A program made the position numbers and the translations under genes. Source: Brasenia schreberi (taxonomy: Eukaryota; Streptophyta; Magnoliopsida; Nymphaeales; Cabombaceae). Taken from it: 64,000 nucleotides of DNA. Where the stretch lies: the NCBI GenBank assembly GCA_036023115.1, contig JAYKKT010000059.1, positions 7,761,001-7,825,000 of the forward strand. Reading direction: 5' to 3'. The notes beneath the pieces are model-generated. The model ran no database searches, was not told where the DNA came from, and worked only from the letters and a program-made list of their open reading frames with translations. Each line of letters begins with the position of its first letter. The first letter of the stretch is position 1. This document shows, one piece after another, positions 25,130-36,720 of the stretch.

Positions 25130-25610
25130 TCATCTAATTTGCTACAACTTGGAGCTTCATCAGTGACTAAAGCATTGAGCTTGGCTTTCTTTAAACCCTC
25201 ACGGACACGGTGAGGTCCTTTGCAGAAGAAGCAATGAAGTGATCCACTAGAATTCTGCAGTGGAGGAGGTTTTCAATTACCGTCAAAACATTCACCAAGT
25301 TTTCGTTGCTGATCGGCAGATTTCGGTGGCAGAGAAGCATCCGTTTGCTGCGTTTTGTTCCATTTCTCAGTACATTTCCTCTTTTGGCTGTAAACGCCCT
25401 CAGAGAAAGCCCCTTGTCCTTCGTGGCAGAATCGTCATGATTTGTCTTCGAAGAACAGTAATCAACAGAAGTCTTTGCAACAACTATGGCTTCGTATACA
25501 TCAGCAGGCTTTTTTTGGACGCAACTCGGCTTGTTTCCAAGACTGTAAACCACTGTAAAACTATATAACTTGTCATCTTCATCTTCAGCAGGCGATGTTT
25601 CGCTTGCTAG
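25130..25610 (-). pseudogene. retrotransposon gag-like fragment
   Basis: Minus-strand reading at about 25140-25230 gives FFCKGPHRVREGLKKAKLNAL, close to the zinc-knuckle-to-linker segment found in plant gypsy gag proteins, although the first Cys of a full knuckle is not clear. The frame 25553-25191 (120 codons) upstream of it is open but not recognised. An AG before CTAGCAAGCG (about 25611) could be a splice acceptor. It may be a gag remnant or a host gene with a gag-like end. Confidence 0.4.
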
Positions 25611-25719
25611 CTGAAATTCGTCGGTAAGAAATAACTACGAAGTTCCTGCTTCATCTCTAGTCAAGACGATCATACATCAGAATTGAGAGAGAGTGGAGAA
25701 GCAGAAAATCGAAAGAATT

Positions 25720-25760
25720 TTTTCGCACTCTCTCTTATATAGTGGGAAGCTCGTGTACTG
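25720..25760 (-). promoter_or_regulatory. TATA-like element, minus strand
   Basis: CTATATAAG on the minus strand at about 25735-25743, upstream of the gag-like fragment. The spacing to any start site is inferred only. Confidence 0.3.
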
Positions 25761-25959
25761 GTAGGTACAAGTGAGGAAGGATGTAGAGATCGGGTCGATG
25801 CGGCCGGCCGGCTGAACCAAACATTGCTGCCTCCATCAAGTGCGGGCAAGCTGGGCTCAAGCCCGTGTAGAGAGGCCAGGCACGGAGGCACGCGCTGGCC
25901 CAGGTGCTGGGTCGGTCCGTGTGCCGTAACAGGGCCATACCTTCTCTTCTGTAAGACGG

Positions 25960-26063
25960 TTCGTATATACAGAGAGAGGAGGTGTATACGTCTCTTTTTC
26001 AGTTCTCTTTAGAAAAGTTCCTTTTTTAGGGTTAGCTTCTCAAGAAGACTTAGAGGGATCGCC
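25960..26063 (+). promoter_or_regulatory. promoter-like region for the ORF at 26064
   Basis: A TATA-like TATATAC at about 25965-25971, a CT-rich leader and a GGGTTAG motif precede the ATG, which sits in the good context GATCGCCATGG. Confidence 0.35.
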
Positions 26064-26264
26064 ATGGGTTCCCCCCTGGAGAAGATGGTGAAGATTGTAA
26101 CTGTCCTGTGCATCACCATGTTCGCCTGCAACGCATACCCCCAGGTTTTCACCGACAAGGACCCTTTCGAATCCTCTTTTGATTTAACAAAATTCCGTCC
26201 CTCATCATTGTATTTGAGATGTTATGGTGATGCCACTCATATGGAAATTGTGAGAAGGAAGTAA
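26064..26264 (+). CDS. hypothetical secreted or membrane protein, short or first exon
   Basis: The frame of 66 codons opens MGSPLEKMVKIVTVLCITMF, a charged start followed by a hydrophobic core, then ACNAYPQ, which fits a signal peptide with cleavage near residue 25. The rest has no motif I know. The start context is good and a TATA-like element lies about 95 bases upstream. The gene may be spliced, with later exons unrecognised or displaced by the copia element at 27342. Confidence 0.35.
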   Translation: MGSPLEKMVKIVTVLCITMFACNAYPQVFTDKDPFESSFDLTKFRPSSLYLRCYGDATHMEIVRRK

Positions 26265-27341
26265 TCTTAGTTAGGAAAGCATTTGGTCATTTTACTCTGT
26301 TAGGTGAGGGACTTGGGCATAAAATGGGATAAGTTGTGCTTGTGAAGGATAAAAGGTCATCTATGAGAAGCACTTCATTGATGTTATTCAGAGTAATGTC
26401 CTGAAGCCCCCTCTATAAATACAAACAGGTTCCCAAAAAGTTGGATGTTTTTCGCCTTGTTTCTCTATTCTGAAGAAGATTGCTATTTTGCTTGTTGGTT
26501 GTAGAGGCATGAAATAGATGCAATATATCGACATGTTTCACAAGACTCAATTTCCTGGCATTGGTTTGCACTTTCATCTCACCATTTGCATTCTTATTTC
26601 TTAGTGTCTTCAAACTCAGTTCTTTGAATACTGTTAAATATAAATTTAGTTAGAGGTGTGTACCTAAATGCTTCATGGGTAGTTTCATAATATCTTCCTA
26701 ATATATGGTTGGTGCTTAGCAGTAAGGTTCTGTGTTTACCCAAAGCAGTGGATTCTTACTTTCCATTCATCTTGTGTCAGACATTTTGGCAAAGCGTTTT
26801 AACAGAGACCAATTTTGTTGAGGTTGATGAACAAATATGAAACTTTGTCCAGGTAAACATCATAAATTAATGTGATGTGAGATTTAATGGGAATTCTTGA
26901 CGTGAAGGATAAAGAAGAGTAAAGTACATACATTTTTCAACATCTTCAGAAACTTCCTATTGTAGTATCAAAAAGCAAAAGGGAAAGAGGTTCCCTTGTC
27001 GCAAACCTCCCTCGTGGACTGTCTCCTACCATTTAGATGAAACAGACAGTGATGTCAAAGATAGAATACTTTTCATCCTACGGCACTATTTCTCCCTGAA
27101 TCACATGCCGTTCATTCAGTCCACATTCATAATCATTTGAAAGAGTTGAATGCCCTCTTAGTCAATTTCACGTATAAGGTTGCCTTGAGTATCCTGTTCG
27201 TGTCTCCTCTTTTCTCAACTTGAAATCCAAGAAGTTGGTTTTGCAGTAAACCAATAGGACCGGCCCCTTCATTCCATGCTGAACCCACTTTTTGTTTTTG
27301 AGAAATCAAATCATTAGAAGCTACTACTCTTGCTTACGATG
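26265..27341. other. unassigned sequence between ORF and copia element
   Basis: Possible intron or 3' flank of the 26064 ORF. No domain is readable. Confidence 0.35.
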
Positions 27342-27798
27342 TGAAGACTTTTTGCGTACCTTCTTCTTCAGTCTGAAGGTTCCGATGATGGCCGTCGGAT
27401 TTGGTGAACCCTCTGTTGCTGATACAGGGACTTGCAGAGATGCAAATGCAACAGAAAATAGAGAGTGTGTGTGATGGATAAGAGGTTCCCCACACAGGGG
27501 CTTGCACAGACGAATACAGTATGAGTATTTCACTTTTTTATGTTTCTCTCTGTATTTCGGTATCACACAATGTCTGTATGTGCCTACCTTTACAGGCAGG
27601 CGTTCCCCCATTCGTCGTGCTTATCCGCCTGTGGCTTCTCTCGTTTGGGAGCTATAACAGACTGTTCGGTAACGGCTGTCCGTTACCAGATTTTTCAGTA
27701 ACGGCTGTCTGTTACTAGATCTAGGCCTATCCTCAGGTAACGAACTGGATGACCAGTCCAACCGTTACCTGAGCCGAGAATGGCCACATTCTGTAACA
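27342..27798 (-). repeat. copia 3' LTR
   Basis: About 457 bases. Minus-strand start TGTTACAGAATGTGG follows the purine tract AAGTGGGAGA, and the end is AAAAAGTCTTCA. Its first part carries three inverted repeats built from GTAACGG and CCGTTAC (27669-27686, 27699-27716, 27737-27770). Confidence 0.85.
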
Positions 27799-28022
27799 TC
27801 TCCCACTTAGCCATTCGAGCCAAGTGTATCGACATACTGGTTTTCCTCCCACTTTTCAGTGGTTTTTCCTTGTTATGTCGATTCCTTATTACTATTGCAA
27901 TCAGAACTTGTTGTGTGGTAATTTCCCTACACAACAAATCATCTGTTGTATAGTTATTTACCTATACAACAATGTATATCCGTTGTATGGTTGTTTGCCT
28001 ATACAACAAATCAAACATATCT

Positions 28023-28514
28023 CTAACCCATGTTTCCAACATGTTTTGAGAAGAGTTCCTCTGTTATGCCTTTTGTTAAGGGGTCTACTAACATGTCTTC
28101 CGTTGGCCTATATGAGATGGATATTTCATTTCTTATAACCATATCATGAACATAGTGGTATTTTACCATTATATGCTTGCTTTTCGAGCAATATGCTCTA
28201 CTCTTAATAAGAGTAATTGTTGCATTGTTATCATGATAGATAACCACTGGCTCGTTTGTTATCTCCAGCTTTAAATCTCGTATGAAGCGGTTTATCCAGA
28301 CAACACTCGTTGCAGCCATACAACAAGCAACATACTCTGCTTCCTGTGTATGCAATGCTACACAGCCCTGTTTCTTGCATGCCCAAGAAACAATAACACC
28401 TCCAAATAAGAATATTTGACTTGAGGTTGATTTGTTGTCATCTTTGCTCCCAACAAAATTAGCATCTGAGTATCCTACCACTTTCAGTTCATTTTCTTGA
28501 AAACAAAGTTTCAA
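28023..28514 (-). pseudogene. copia RNase H domain
   Basis: An open frame of 163 codons. VVGYSDANFVGSKDD carries the first catalytic Asp; the segment HTQEAEYVA the Glu; YHDNNATITL the second Asp; then SKHIMVKYHYVHDMV. It belongs at the C-terminus of the polyprotein, just before the PPT. Upstream continuity with the reverse transcriptase is broken between 28514 and 28665. Confidence 0.88.
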
Positions 28515-28664
28515 GTCCTTTGTTCATTTGAGATATCTTAGAGTCCTTTTCACAACTACCCAATGTTGCCAACTTGGATTACTTTGATATCTACTGACAA
28601 GACCAACAGTGAAGCTGATATCAGGCCTTGTACACAACATAGCATACATCAAGCTGCCAACAAC

Positions 28665-29246
28665 TTATGCATAAGGAACATTAGGTTTGTCGTCTTCTTC
28701 ACCGGGACAATCAACCTTACTCAATTTCACCCCTTTTGCAACAGGTGTATCTGCAGACTTGCATTCACCTATTTTGAACTTTTTGAGGATATAGTCTATA
28801 TATCTCCCCTGACTCAAGCATAAGAGTCTAGATCCTCTATCTCGAGAGATCTTTATACCCAGGATATAGGATGCTTCCCCCATATCCTTCATTTCGAACT
28901 TTGAGTTCAACCATGACTTGGTTTTGACAATCATCTCATTGTCGTTTTCAGTCAACAATATGTCATCTACATACAATGATAAGATGGCAAAGTGGCTCCC
29001 ACTGTTCCAGACATATACATAGTGATCAAGTTTATTAGCCACAAACCCAAGTTCTATAATGGCATTTTGAAAGGTCAAATACCATTGGCGAGGTGACTGT
29101 TTCAGGCCATATAGGGATTTTTTCAACCTATACACTTTATCTTTTTGGCCTTTAACCACAAATCCTTCGGGTTGCTGCATGTATATGATTTTTTCCAAAT
29201 AACCATTTATAAAGGTTGTCTTTACATCTAACTGATGTAAATCCAA
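28665..29246 (-). pseudogene. copia reverse transcriptase domain
   Basis: An open frame of 193 codons beginning MDLHQLDVKTTFINGYLEK (the first catalytic Asp), then KSLYGLKQSPRQWY and the active site LYVDDILL. These are the signature blocks of copia reverse transcriptase. The N-terminal polymerase part continues to about 29420 after a frame break. Confidence 0.9.
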
Positions 29247-29513
29247 ATCATAGTATGTAGATATTGCCAGGATTATCCGTATGGATGCAAATTTTGCAAC
29301 TGGAGAATATGTCTCAACATAATCTATCCCCTCTTTTTGCGAAAAACCCTTTGCAACTAACCTCGCTTTAAACTTGTCGATTGTACCATCGACCTTGTAT
29401 TTCTTTTTCAGAACCTATTTACAGCCTATAGCTTTCCTTCCTTTTGGCAAATCAGCCAATTCCTAGACTCGATTTTTCTCAATGGATTCAATTTCCTTAT
29501 CCATGGCTTTCTC

Positions 29514-29882
29514 TCAATCTGTTGCTTCCGATGAGTTCATTGCTTGCTGATAAGTTAAGTTATCAGTCAACTTATCTAAATCTATTGAATTACACACTTC
29601 CTTCACCAGATAAGTGTGATAATCCTTTAAGTATGATGGAGTGGCTCTTGGCCTCTTATGTCCACTTAAGATATCGGTAGTTTCAGGAAGATCTTCTATG
29701 GGCTCAAAAGATGATTGGTCTAAATTTACCAAATAATCAACACATTCCTCATTATTTTCTAGCATGTCATTCTTAATATCCTCTAAGAGTTCAGCATCTC
29801 TGCTTTCAATGAGTCCATGGTCCTTATGATAAAACTGATATTCTCTTGAACCTTTTGGATATTCAATGAATATACACCTCAA
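29514..29882 (-). pseudogene. copia integrase-reverse transcriptase linker
   Basis: An open frame of 122 codons with CIFIEYPKGSREYQFYHKDHG at the start, which matches the segment after the integrase core in copia polyproteins. The rest is the acidic linker before the polymerase. Confidence 0.7.
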
Positions 29883-30062
29883 GGACCTACTGTCTAACTT
29901 ATCTCTAGATTGATCAAGGATCTTGACATGTGCAATTGATCCTCACCTCTTGAGATGACCTAGGTTGGGTTTTCTTCCAAACCACATCTCATATGGTGTA
30001 GTAGATACAGCTTTACATGGTACTCTGTTGAGTACATAAACAGTTATACTTACTTCTTCTCC

Positions 30063-30500
30063 CTAAAATACTCTTGAAAGAGAGACATCAATCAACATAG
30101 ACCTTATCATGTTTAGCAAGGTTCTGTTGTATCTTTTAGCTACACCATTTTGCTGAGGTGTCCTGGGCATTATATTTTGTTTAGCAATACCAAAGTCTTT
30201 GTAAAATTCTAAGAATTCTGCCGAGGTATACTCACCTCCTTTGTCTGATCTCAAGACTTTTATCTAATGCCCTAATTGATTTTCTACTTCTTGCTTATAT
30301 TCTTTGAAAGCATCAACTGCCTCTGATTTATGTGCCAAAAGATATATATACATATATCTAGAGTAATCATCGATAAAGGTTATAAAGTAACCATTTCTTC
30401 GATGTGTCTTTACTCTAAAAGGTCTACATAAATCTGTGTGAATAATTTGTAACAGGGTTGTTGTCCTTGTTGTTTTCTTGGAAAAAACATTCCTTGTCAT
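30063..30500 (-). pseudogene. copia integrase core
   Basis: Two frames, 30500-30264 and 30254-30063, separated by a stop. The first has IIHTDLCRPFRVKTHRRNGY and FIDDYSRYMYIYLL (catalytic Asp residues), the second RSDKGGEYTS and MPRTPQQNGVAKRYNRTLLN with the Glu region. One stop at the join breaks the core. Confidence 0.88.
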
Positions 30501-30617
30501 TTTTTCTTGTATACAAGCTTCTCACTTGCTGAAAATCTTTTCCTCAAATCCGGGCATTAAGTGAAAGTTTGATAATTTCCTTAACTTTTCCAGACTTATA
30601 TGCCCTAGGTGTTTATG

Positions 30618-31200
30618 TCACATATTCACATCAACAGAAAAGACACTCTCAATATAAGTAGAAGATGGATGACTTTCATTATCAGATAACTTGAACAATC
30701 TTTGTTCTACATCAAATTCACCTGAGAACATTATTCTCACATGTTTGCCCACAATCACCTTATTAGGTATAAATCTAACTTCAAAACCCTTCTTAACTAA
30801 GGCAGGGACCGAGACCAGATTACGCCTTATAGATAACACATCGGTCAGTACAATTGGTTTGCCTTGTACAAATATTCAGAAGGATCCAATACCCAAAACA
30901 TCTGAGAAAGTATTGTTTCCCATATAAACACGATGTTTTTCGAGTTGATATTCCTTCAGGTCCATTACCCCTTCCTTAGTCTTCGAGATATGTTTTGTAG
31001 CTCCCGAGTCTATCCACCAACCTGTAATTGGGCGGTCCAAGTATAGACATTCTGAAATTACGCAGATTATATCCTATTTCTCCGACTTTCCGCGCTATGG
31101 GTTGTTTCCTCTACCTTTCTTGTTGCGACAGTCCCTTTTGTAGTGTCTCATCTTTACACAGTTAAAACACTTGATCCGAGAAGCGGCTTCCTGCGATTTC
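30618..31200 (-). pseudogene. copia zinc knuckle, protease and pre-integrase region
   Basis: The zinc knuckle reads CFNCVKMRHYKRDC (C-x2-C-x4-H-x4-C) at about 31130-31175. The protease active site reads WIDSGATKH near 30995-31020. The pre-integrase frame 30839-30618 has RRNLVSVPALVKKGFEV. Stops separate the three. Confidence 0.8.
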
Positions 31201-31337
31201 TTAAAACTTTAACCGCCTTTTCTGTTATTCTTGCCAAACCTTTTATTTGGTTTCTTTTTTTGGTTGGATTTGGAGGTAGATGCTAACTCATCCTGAACCA
31301 CTAGCAATTTCTCCTTTTTATTTTTAAGCATATGTTC

Positions 31338-32009
31338 TTACTCTATTCCTAATTTTAGGGGCAACTTAGAAAGGTTGATTTCAGACCCTAATCTTAGGGC
31401 AGTGGTGACCATGTTCCATGATGGAGGTAGACTGTTCATTATGGTTGATATATGCATCGGTTCGAGGATGACTGATTTTGCTACGGCTAAGTCTCTAGCC
31501 ATCACCAGCATGTGATTTACATGCTCTACTACATTTTCTCCTTCTTTCATTTTGAAGGAGTTGTATTTCTATAGTAGCAACTACACATGTAATTTTGAAG
31601 TTGTATCATACTTAGCTGATAGTGAGTCAAACAACTCTTTCGCAGTCTCATATTTTTCAAAGACCCTAATGAGGTCATCCTCCATGTAGGTTAACATGAT
31701 TTTTCTTGCTATAGTATCGTCCTTTAAAAATATTTTATACATTTCTATTTGTTGCTGACTTTCGTCTGGCGGTGGAAGATGCACTATTTCCTTTAAGACA
31801 TACTCTACACCTTCTAGTGTTAGAGCCAGTGGAATTCTTCTCTTATAAGTTTGGAAGTTCAGACCATTTAATTTTTCTATTTTTGCCAGTTCAGACACAC
31901 ATATCCTAGAACTCATTTTTATGTGTTTGGTAAAAATAACAATCAAGCAGTCTAAAAGGAAACAAAAAACAAAGGCACACATAGCAAGAGACATGTTAAA
32001 GTGATGCAA
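31338..32009 (-). pseudogene. copia gag
   Basis: Two frames: 32009-31581 contains the likely start at MSSRICVSELAKIEKLNGLN (about 31917), followed by a segment typical of plant copia gag (DDLIRVFEKYETAKELFDSL); 31550-31338 continues with MKEGENVVEHVNHM and MNSLPPSWN. A stop near 31570 separates them. The gag would form the virus-like particle coat. Confidence 0.82.
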
Positions 32010-32526
32010 AATATGAAGCGGATAATCTTTTGAAAAAATTTCTAAGGGGTTTTCTGCCTCTAAACTCCTAAAAAGGATACCAAGGGATAAATCTGTAATT
32101 TTATCTATTTGTCTTCTTTTGTAATTTTATAAAATCACTATTTTGTATTCCTGTAAAATTCGTAACTGATCGGGGTTAAAATCATAATTTTAACTCTCAA
32201 GGTAAATCTGTAATTTTTTCAAAAGAACAGGGGTAAACTCGTCATTTAACTAAGTGGCAGAACTGAAATTATTCAAATTGGGTTGGATAAAATCGTAAAA
32301 TGACAACCCTTGGTTTTTCTGTAAATTTCAAAAACAACCAAGGGGTAAATTTCAAAAACTGGGTTTGACACAAGCCCCGAGACGGTTTTCAGAAACCACT
32401 AGCGGTTTTCGGAAAACCGTGAGCGGTTTTGAGAAATCGTTGGTTTTCTTGCCGCGGTTTTCGATTTTTTTTTTGTACAGAAACGCTTAAAGGCGTTTTA
32501 CAAAGGTTTGTCTCTCTGGAATGTTT

Positions 32527-32527
<1 letters not shown>

Positions 32528-32591
<64 letters not shown>
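32528..32591 (+). repeat. (GA)n microsatellite in the copia leader
   Basis: About 32 uninterrupted GA units in the leader between PBS and gag, followed by CT- and TTT-rich sequence up to 33000. Open frames through it are simple-repeat artefacts. Confidence 0.95.
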
Positions 32592-32594
<3 letters not shown>

Positions 32595-33007
32595 ACAGGG
32601 AGGAAGAGGGCCAGAGAGAGGAGGCCAGAGGGGTCGCTCTGGCCGTTCGTCGGCTGTCGGCGGGTTCCTAGCTTCTTATTTTGTCGGCCTTCCTTGCTTC
32701 GGCTCGTGTTTTTTGCTGCCGGCTTGTGTTTTGGCTTCAGGCTTTCCAGCCTGCCTTGGGCTTTTTGCCGGCCTGTCTTTGGGCTTAAGGCTTTTTCGGA
32801 CTGCTTTTTCTCTCGGGCTATTGTTTTCGACTTTTTGGCCGTGCTTGTTTCGGCTTGCCTTTGGGTGTTTCCTTTGGCGTTTTGGTCGAGTCTGTTTCTG
32901 GGTTTTCCTTTCGCCGCCTCTACCGACTGCCGCCTTCTCTCATCCGATTTTTTTTTTCGTTCCCTCTAATTTTTTTTTATCCTCCCTTTCTCTTTTGTAG
33001 GGAACCA

Positions 33008-33021
33008 GGCCCTGATACCGA
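33008..33021 (-). promoter_or_regulatory. copia primer binding site
   Basis: On the minus strand TCGGTATCAGGGCC directly follows the LTR end, resembling the usual plant PBS TGGTATCAGAGC for initiator tRNA-Met with changes. Confidence 0.75.
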
Positions 33022-33061
33022 TGAAGACTTTTTGCGTACCTTCTTCTTCAGTCTGAAGGTT

Positions 33062-33760
33062 GTAGAGTTTTTGCCTCAGTTGTTTCCTTCTTTTGTGATT
33101 GTTTCTGGCGTAATTTATAGACGAGAAGGGAAACCCAACACTTTCAGAGATTTCTATTGTAATATTTTTGGGACTGTAGTTGTTTAAGTGTGAGAAGTTC
33201 GAGTTCTTGATTATCCAGAAAGGTAAAGAAGTTTGACTATCATGACGCATGATCTCACAGGTGAGGACAGTTTCAAAGGAGCAGGTGAAATTGCTGAGGG
33301 CTTCTGTCCATGATGTAAGCCTATCTCCTTCTAATCACCATTTATTATTAAGTTCAGATAAAGCGAACATCTCATTCATTGATCACAAGTTCTCTTTTCT
33401 CACAACTAAATAACGATAACAACAATTGTAATGATGATGATATTATTAATTTTTATTATTAAAGACAACTCCACTTATGTAAGGGATCACCTTTTGTCAA
33501 TCTCAAGTTCGAATAAAGGAAGAATGTTACGTTAAACTTTCACCATTGTAGATGTGAAATTTTCACTCCAAGCCAATGTAGAGACTTAGAATAAAACTCT
33601 CAACTCTACTTGATACACAAGCGTGCCAGCTAGTTTTCTAAAAACTAGCAAAAATTAAATATGACGGGCGATTGTGGCTAAGCGAGCTGTTTTCTCATTA
33701 GACTTTCTTGAACTGATGCTTAAGGGTGAGTCTAAGCGCTTAAGGATTCTAACTAAATAG
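33062..33760. other. unassigned sequence with a SINE-like fragment
   Basis: A piece at 33487-33560 resembles the SINE-like bodies at 10452 and 17292 (GGGATCACC then TTCGAATAAAGGAAGAATG). The remainder shows no feature. Confidence 0.4.
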
Positions 33761-33999
33761 GTGAAACTTCCCAATTCATGTGAAAACCAAAGGTGTTGAG
33801 AATGGAAAACAAGTGCACTTAAATTTCAAGTTTCAAAATGAACAAGTTCTGAAAACAGAAAACTCTGTTTTTAAGATTTATTTCCTGAATCCTTTTGAAT
33901 ATCTTACAAACCTCCAAAAATCATCAAAATTTTATAGGACTAAGCCTGAGATGTGGAGAGCCTGGGACATTTTTCAGATTGTGATTCGGAGTTGTAGTG

Positions 34000-35704
34000 T
34001 TGTAGAATTAAATCTTGGAAATGGTTCTACTCAGGCACCCAGAACTGTTCTGTCACAGATATACAGAGACTCAAAGATGAGCTTGTATCTCGGTGCTTAG
34101 AGTTCCAAATTTAGTGAATTTAGTCTTTCTGGAAAGGTACGGAAGTCAGCTTTCAAATAAACCAAAAATCGATTTTGGATACCTACAAACAGAGTTATGG
34201 AATGAATACTTAAACTCTGTTGCAGGAAAATTGGTTGGACAGACAATTTACAAAAACTTTCCTGATTTTGTATAGTTTTAATTACGATGTTGCACTACCC
34301 TAAAATTCTTGCAAATTTTATTAGGAGTGAGCTTGTATATGTGGAAGAAGTGTGCAAAGTTTTAGAAAAATTGGAGTAGAAGTTCGTGAATTAAAAATCA
34401 AGCAATCGACATATGCAAAGATGATGAAAACCAGATTTCAGGTTTTTAGCATCATACATGATGCAAACTCATACGAATTGAAATGCAACAACACAACATC
34501 ACGAATTAAATTGCTGAAGGGAAATGAATTGAAATATACTTAATAGATTAAGCATATAAGTGATTAGAGAATATAGAGTGTTTATAGAATATAGAGAGAT
34601 AGAATCAAGAACTCAAACACATAGAGTACATAATCAAAAGAAAGGAAAATTTCAGCAACATCTACTTCTATTACATCATGGGGAGAGAGAAAGCTCTATT
34701 AATACAACCCCTTTTGAATTGAATATGAATAAGAGATGTTGAAGAAACATGTTAGAGCAGCACTTACCCGAACTTATACAATGATCGGCCTCCAAGGTAG
34801 TGGCCGACCTTTACTTGGTCCCTTTTCTCCTTTTGATTGATCACTCACATTCTCTCTAAGCCTTGACCTAGATCGATCCTACACTCACTTTCCTCTCTAG
34901 GCTCTTCCCTAGCAGCACTCAAACTCTCACAAAACTCTCAAAGTGCAACGACCTTGATGGCCTCCCCAAGATGAACTCACAAGATGCCTCTCACGCCGCA
35001 CCCTTGGCCTCAATTTATAGGCCAAGGGTGGGTCTTCTAGGCCCTTCCTTGGGGCCGGTGATCCAAGGTCCAAACCCAGCCCCAAGGCCTTCCATTTCAC
35101 GTGGTCAAGTGGTATTTCATGGTCAAAGGTGGACCAACCCCATGTGGGCTGGTTTGAGCTTGAGTCATCTGCTTTTTGTCCTAACTGTTTGGACTTGAAT
35201 GCACTTGGCTAGGCTTGATTCAAAGCCTTGATCATCCTCCTTTGTGGTTCGTCCTTGCTTGATGTAAACTTGGTACATGTGCTGGATGTGGCTTGATAAA
35301 TCTTTGAAATCAACCCAAGATTCAATCCGTTCTATCTTGCAAAAGTCGGTCACTCCTTATCAAAAGGTTGCATTTGATTCTAACAAGTTCTTGATTTGAT
35401 TTAATATACAACTCGAGCTGCCTTGATTGGCCCATTTGATTTGATTTTTTTTTTTACGAATATATGCTTAAACATGGTCCACTCCCTTGCTTCTAGTCTT
35501 ATCCTTCGTGAGCTCGATCCTGACTTGAAGTGGGCTCTACCTGTTCGCATGATTCGTTCATATCCTTCGGGCCTCATCCCTTTAACTTTAATTTGAAACC
35601 TTTTTAAAAGATTTAAAATCTTCATTTTAAAGCAAAAAGGTTTTAAATCATTTGGGCTTTCGAAGTTGGGGTGTTTGAAAAGAATTTGATTTAGGGTGTT
35701 TACA
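34000..35704 (-). repeat. long LTR-like repeat, inverted copy of 62432-64000
   Basis: On the minus strand it starts TGTAAACACCCTAAAT at 35704 and runs left with shared blocks: the CAAACACCCCAACTTCGAAA block, the GGCCAAGGG/CCAGCCC block (34990-35140), and the CAAGAATTTTAGGGT block (about 34290-34310). The plus-strand copy at the right end of the window has the same blocks in the same order. The left limit is not fixed and may be near 33770. TGTAAAC and a length of at least 1.6 kb suit a long LTR, perhaps solo. No coding domain is seen. Confidence 0.6.
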
Positions 35705-36070
35705 ACCATCACCAACACTACAAAAAGGAATGCTAAGAGCAGTTTACCACTCCACTCCAAGATTCATCTCACGAGTAGTTTGATCCTTTTTTTTTCATGG
35801 TGTGGATAATATGATTTTGTAATCGGTCTGTGTACTTTTTATATGAAGCACAATTCCATTTATTTTATTCTTTTAATAATGAGTTCCCTCTTCGGTATTT
35901 ACATAAATAAAGGTGTGTATATTCTTATTTTAGCGTATTCTGTGTTTACTGTTCGGAATTTTTTATGGTTGGTGAAAAAATGTCTCAAAGTAGATATGTG
36001 AAGGGTGAGAATTTGAGTCGACGACCAATATTCTCGATGCAACTTGAATTAGAAAGATCAATACCTTATA
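35705..36070. other. unassigned AT-rich sequence
   Basis: Flank of the long LTR. No feature seen. Confidence 0.4.
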
Positions 36071-36074
36071 GATT

Positions 36075-36475
36075 GCAGGAAGTAGGCCATAAGCCAACAT
36101 ATATGATATATCCTTGAGCGAGTTATCCCTTTTAAGTCGAGTTCCTCAATCGGTCGTGTTAAGAAGCATGAGTTACTTCACTCTTGATCACCTTTTTCAT
36201 TTTGTTAGTATTGTTAGCATACCTTCTCAAGGAACGACTACAATCCCTTTGCAATTTTTAGCATCAACAGTTCTGAAATGCAAGAAATAGGCCATGAGCA
36301 AACACATATATAGTATCCTTGAGCAAGTAATTCCTTTTAAGTCGAGTTCCTCAATCTGTCATGTTAAGAAGCACGAGTTACTTCACTCTTATCGCCTTCT
36401 TCATCTTCTTGTCAGCATACCTTTAACGACTCTAATCCCTTTGCAATTTTTGGCGTCAACGGTCCTGAGATCATC
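36075..36475 (+). repeat. tandem duplication of a roughly 200-bp unit
   Basis: Unit 1 (about 36075-36270) and unit 2 (about 36272-36475) share GCAGGAAGTAGGCCATAAGC-like starts, TTTTAAGTCGAGTTCCTCAA, TGTTAAGAAGCA and CCCTTTGCAATTTTT ends. A related end motif occurs at 24279. The unit has no coding frame that I recognise. Confidence 0.8.
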
Positions 36476-36676
36476 TTTTGAGAATACTAAAGAGATGCAT
36501 TTCCGTTTTTGCTGATAGGCTTTGCCATTTGCAAGTGGTGGTGTGGCAGAGCATTGTATTGGCGATGGCATCTGCAGGTTTAAAGAGCTATCGTGCCCTT
36601 AAGTCGACCTTTAACCTAAAGTAAAATGTTTTATCAGTAAAATAGCCTTAATATCTCTTCCCCTCTCTACCACCGT

Positions 36677-36720
36677 AGTCTCTCTCTCTCTCTTTCTCTC
36701 TTTCTCTGTGTGTGTGTGAG
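36677..36720 (+). repeat. (TC)n and (TG)n microsatellite
   Basis: TCTCTC runs followed by TGTGTGTGTGAG. Confidence 0.9.

Larger units (their letters stand above)
27342..33061 (-). mobile_element. Ty1/copia retrotransposon, all domains present, inactive
   Basis: From high to low coordinates the minus strand shows a 40-bp remnant of the 5' LTR, PBS, long leader with (GA)n, gag, zinc knuckle, protease, integrase, reverse transcriptase, RNase H, PPT and 3' LTR: the copia order. Each domain is split by stops or frameshifts. The 5' LTR is reduced to its last 40 bases (33022-33061), which match the end of the 3' LTR exactly, so the element cannot be mobilised in its present form and no TSD can be checked. 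Confidence 0.9.

Noticed and set aside
25735..26012. Overlapping frames on both strands at 25.7-26.0 kb as genes
   Set aside because: They overlap each other in a GC-rich promoter-like stretch and show no motif.
27669..27770. GTAACGG repeats as a CRISPR-like array
   Set aside because: Only three irregular units in a plant LTR; no constant repeats or spacers.
32429..33187. Several overlapping open frames of 80-150 codons
   Set aside because: They translate the (GA)n repeat and the T/C-rich copia leader, with low-complexity Arg-Glu or Phe/Leu-rich output.
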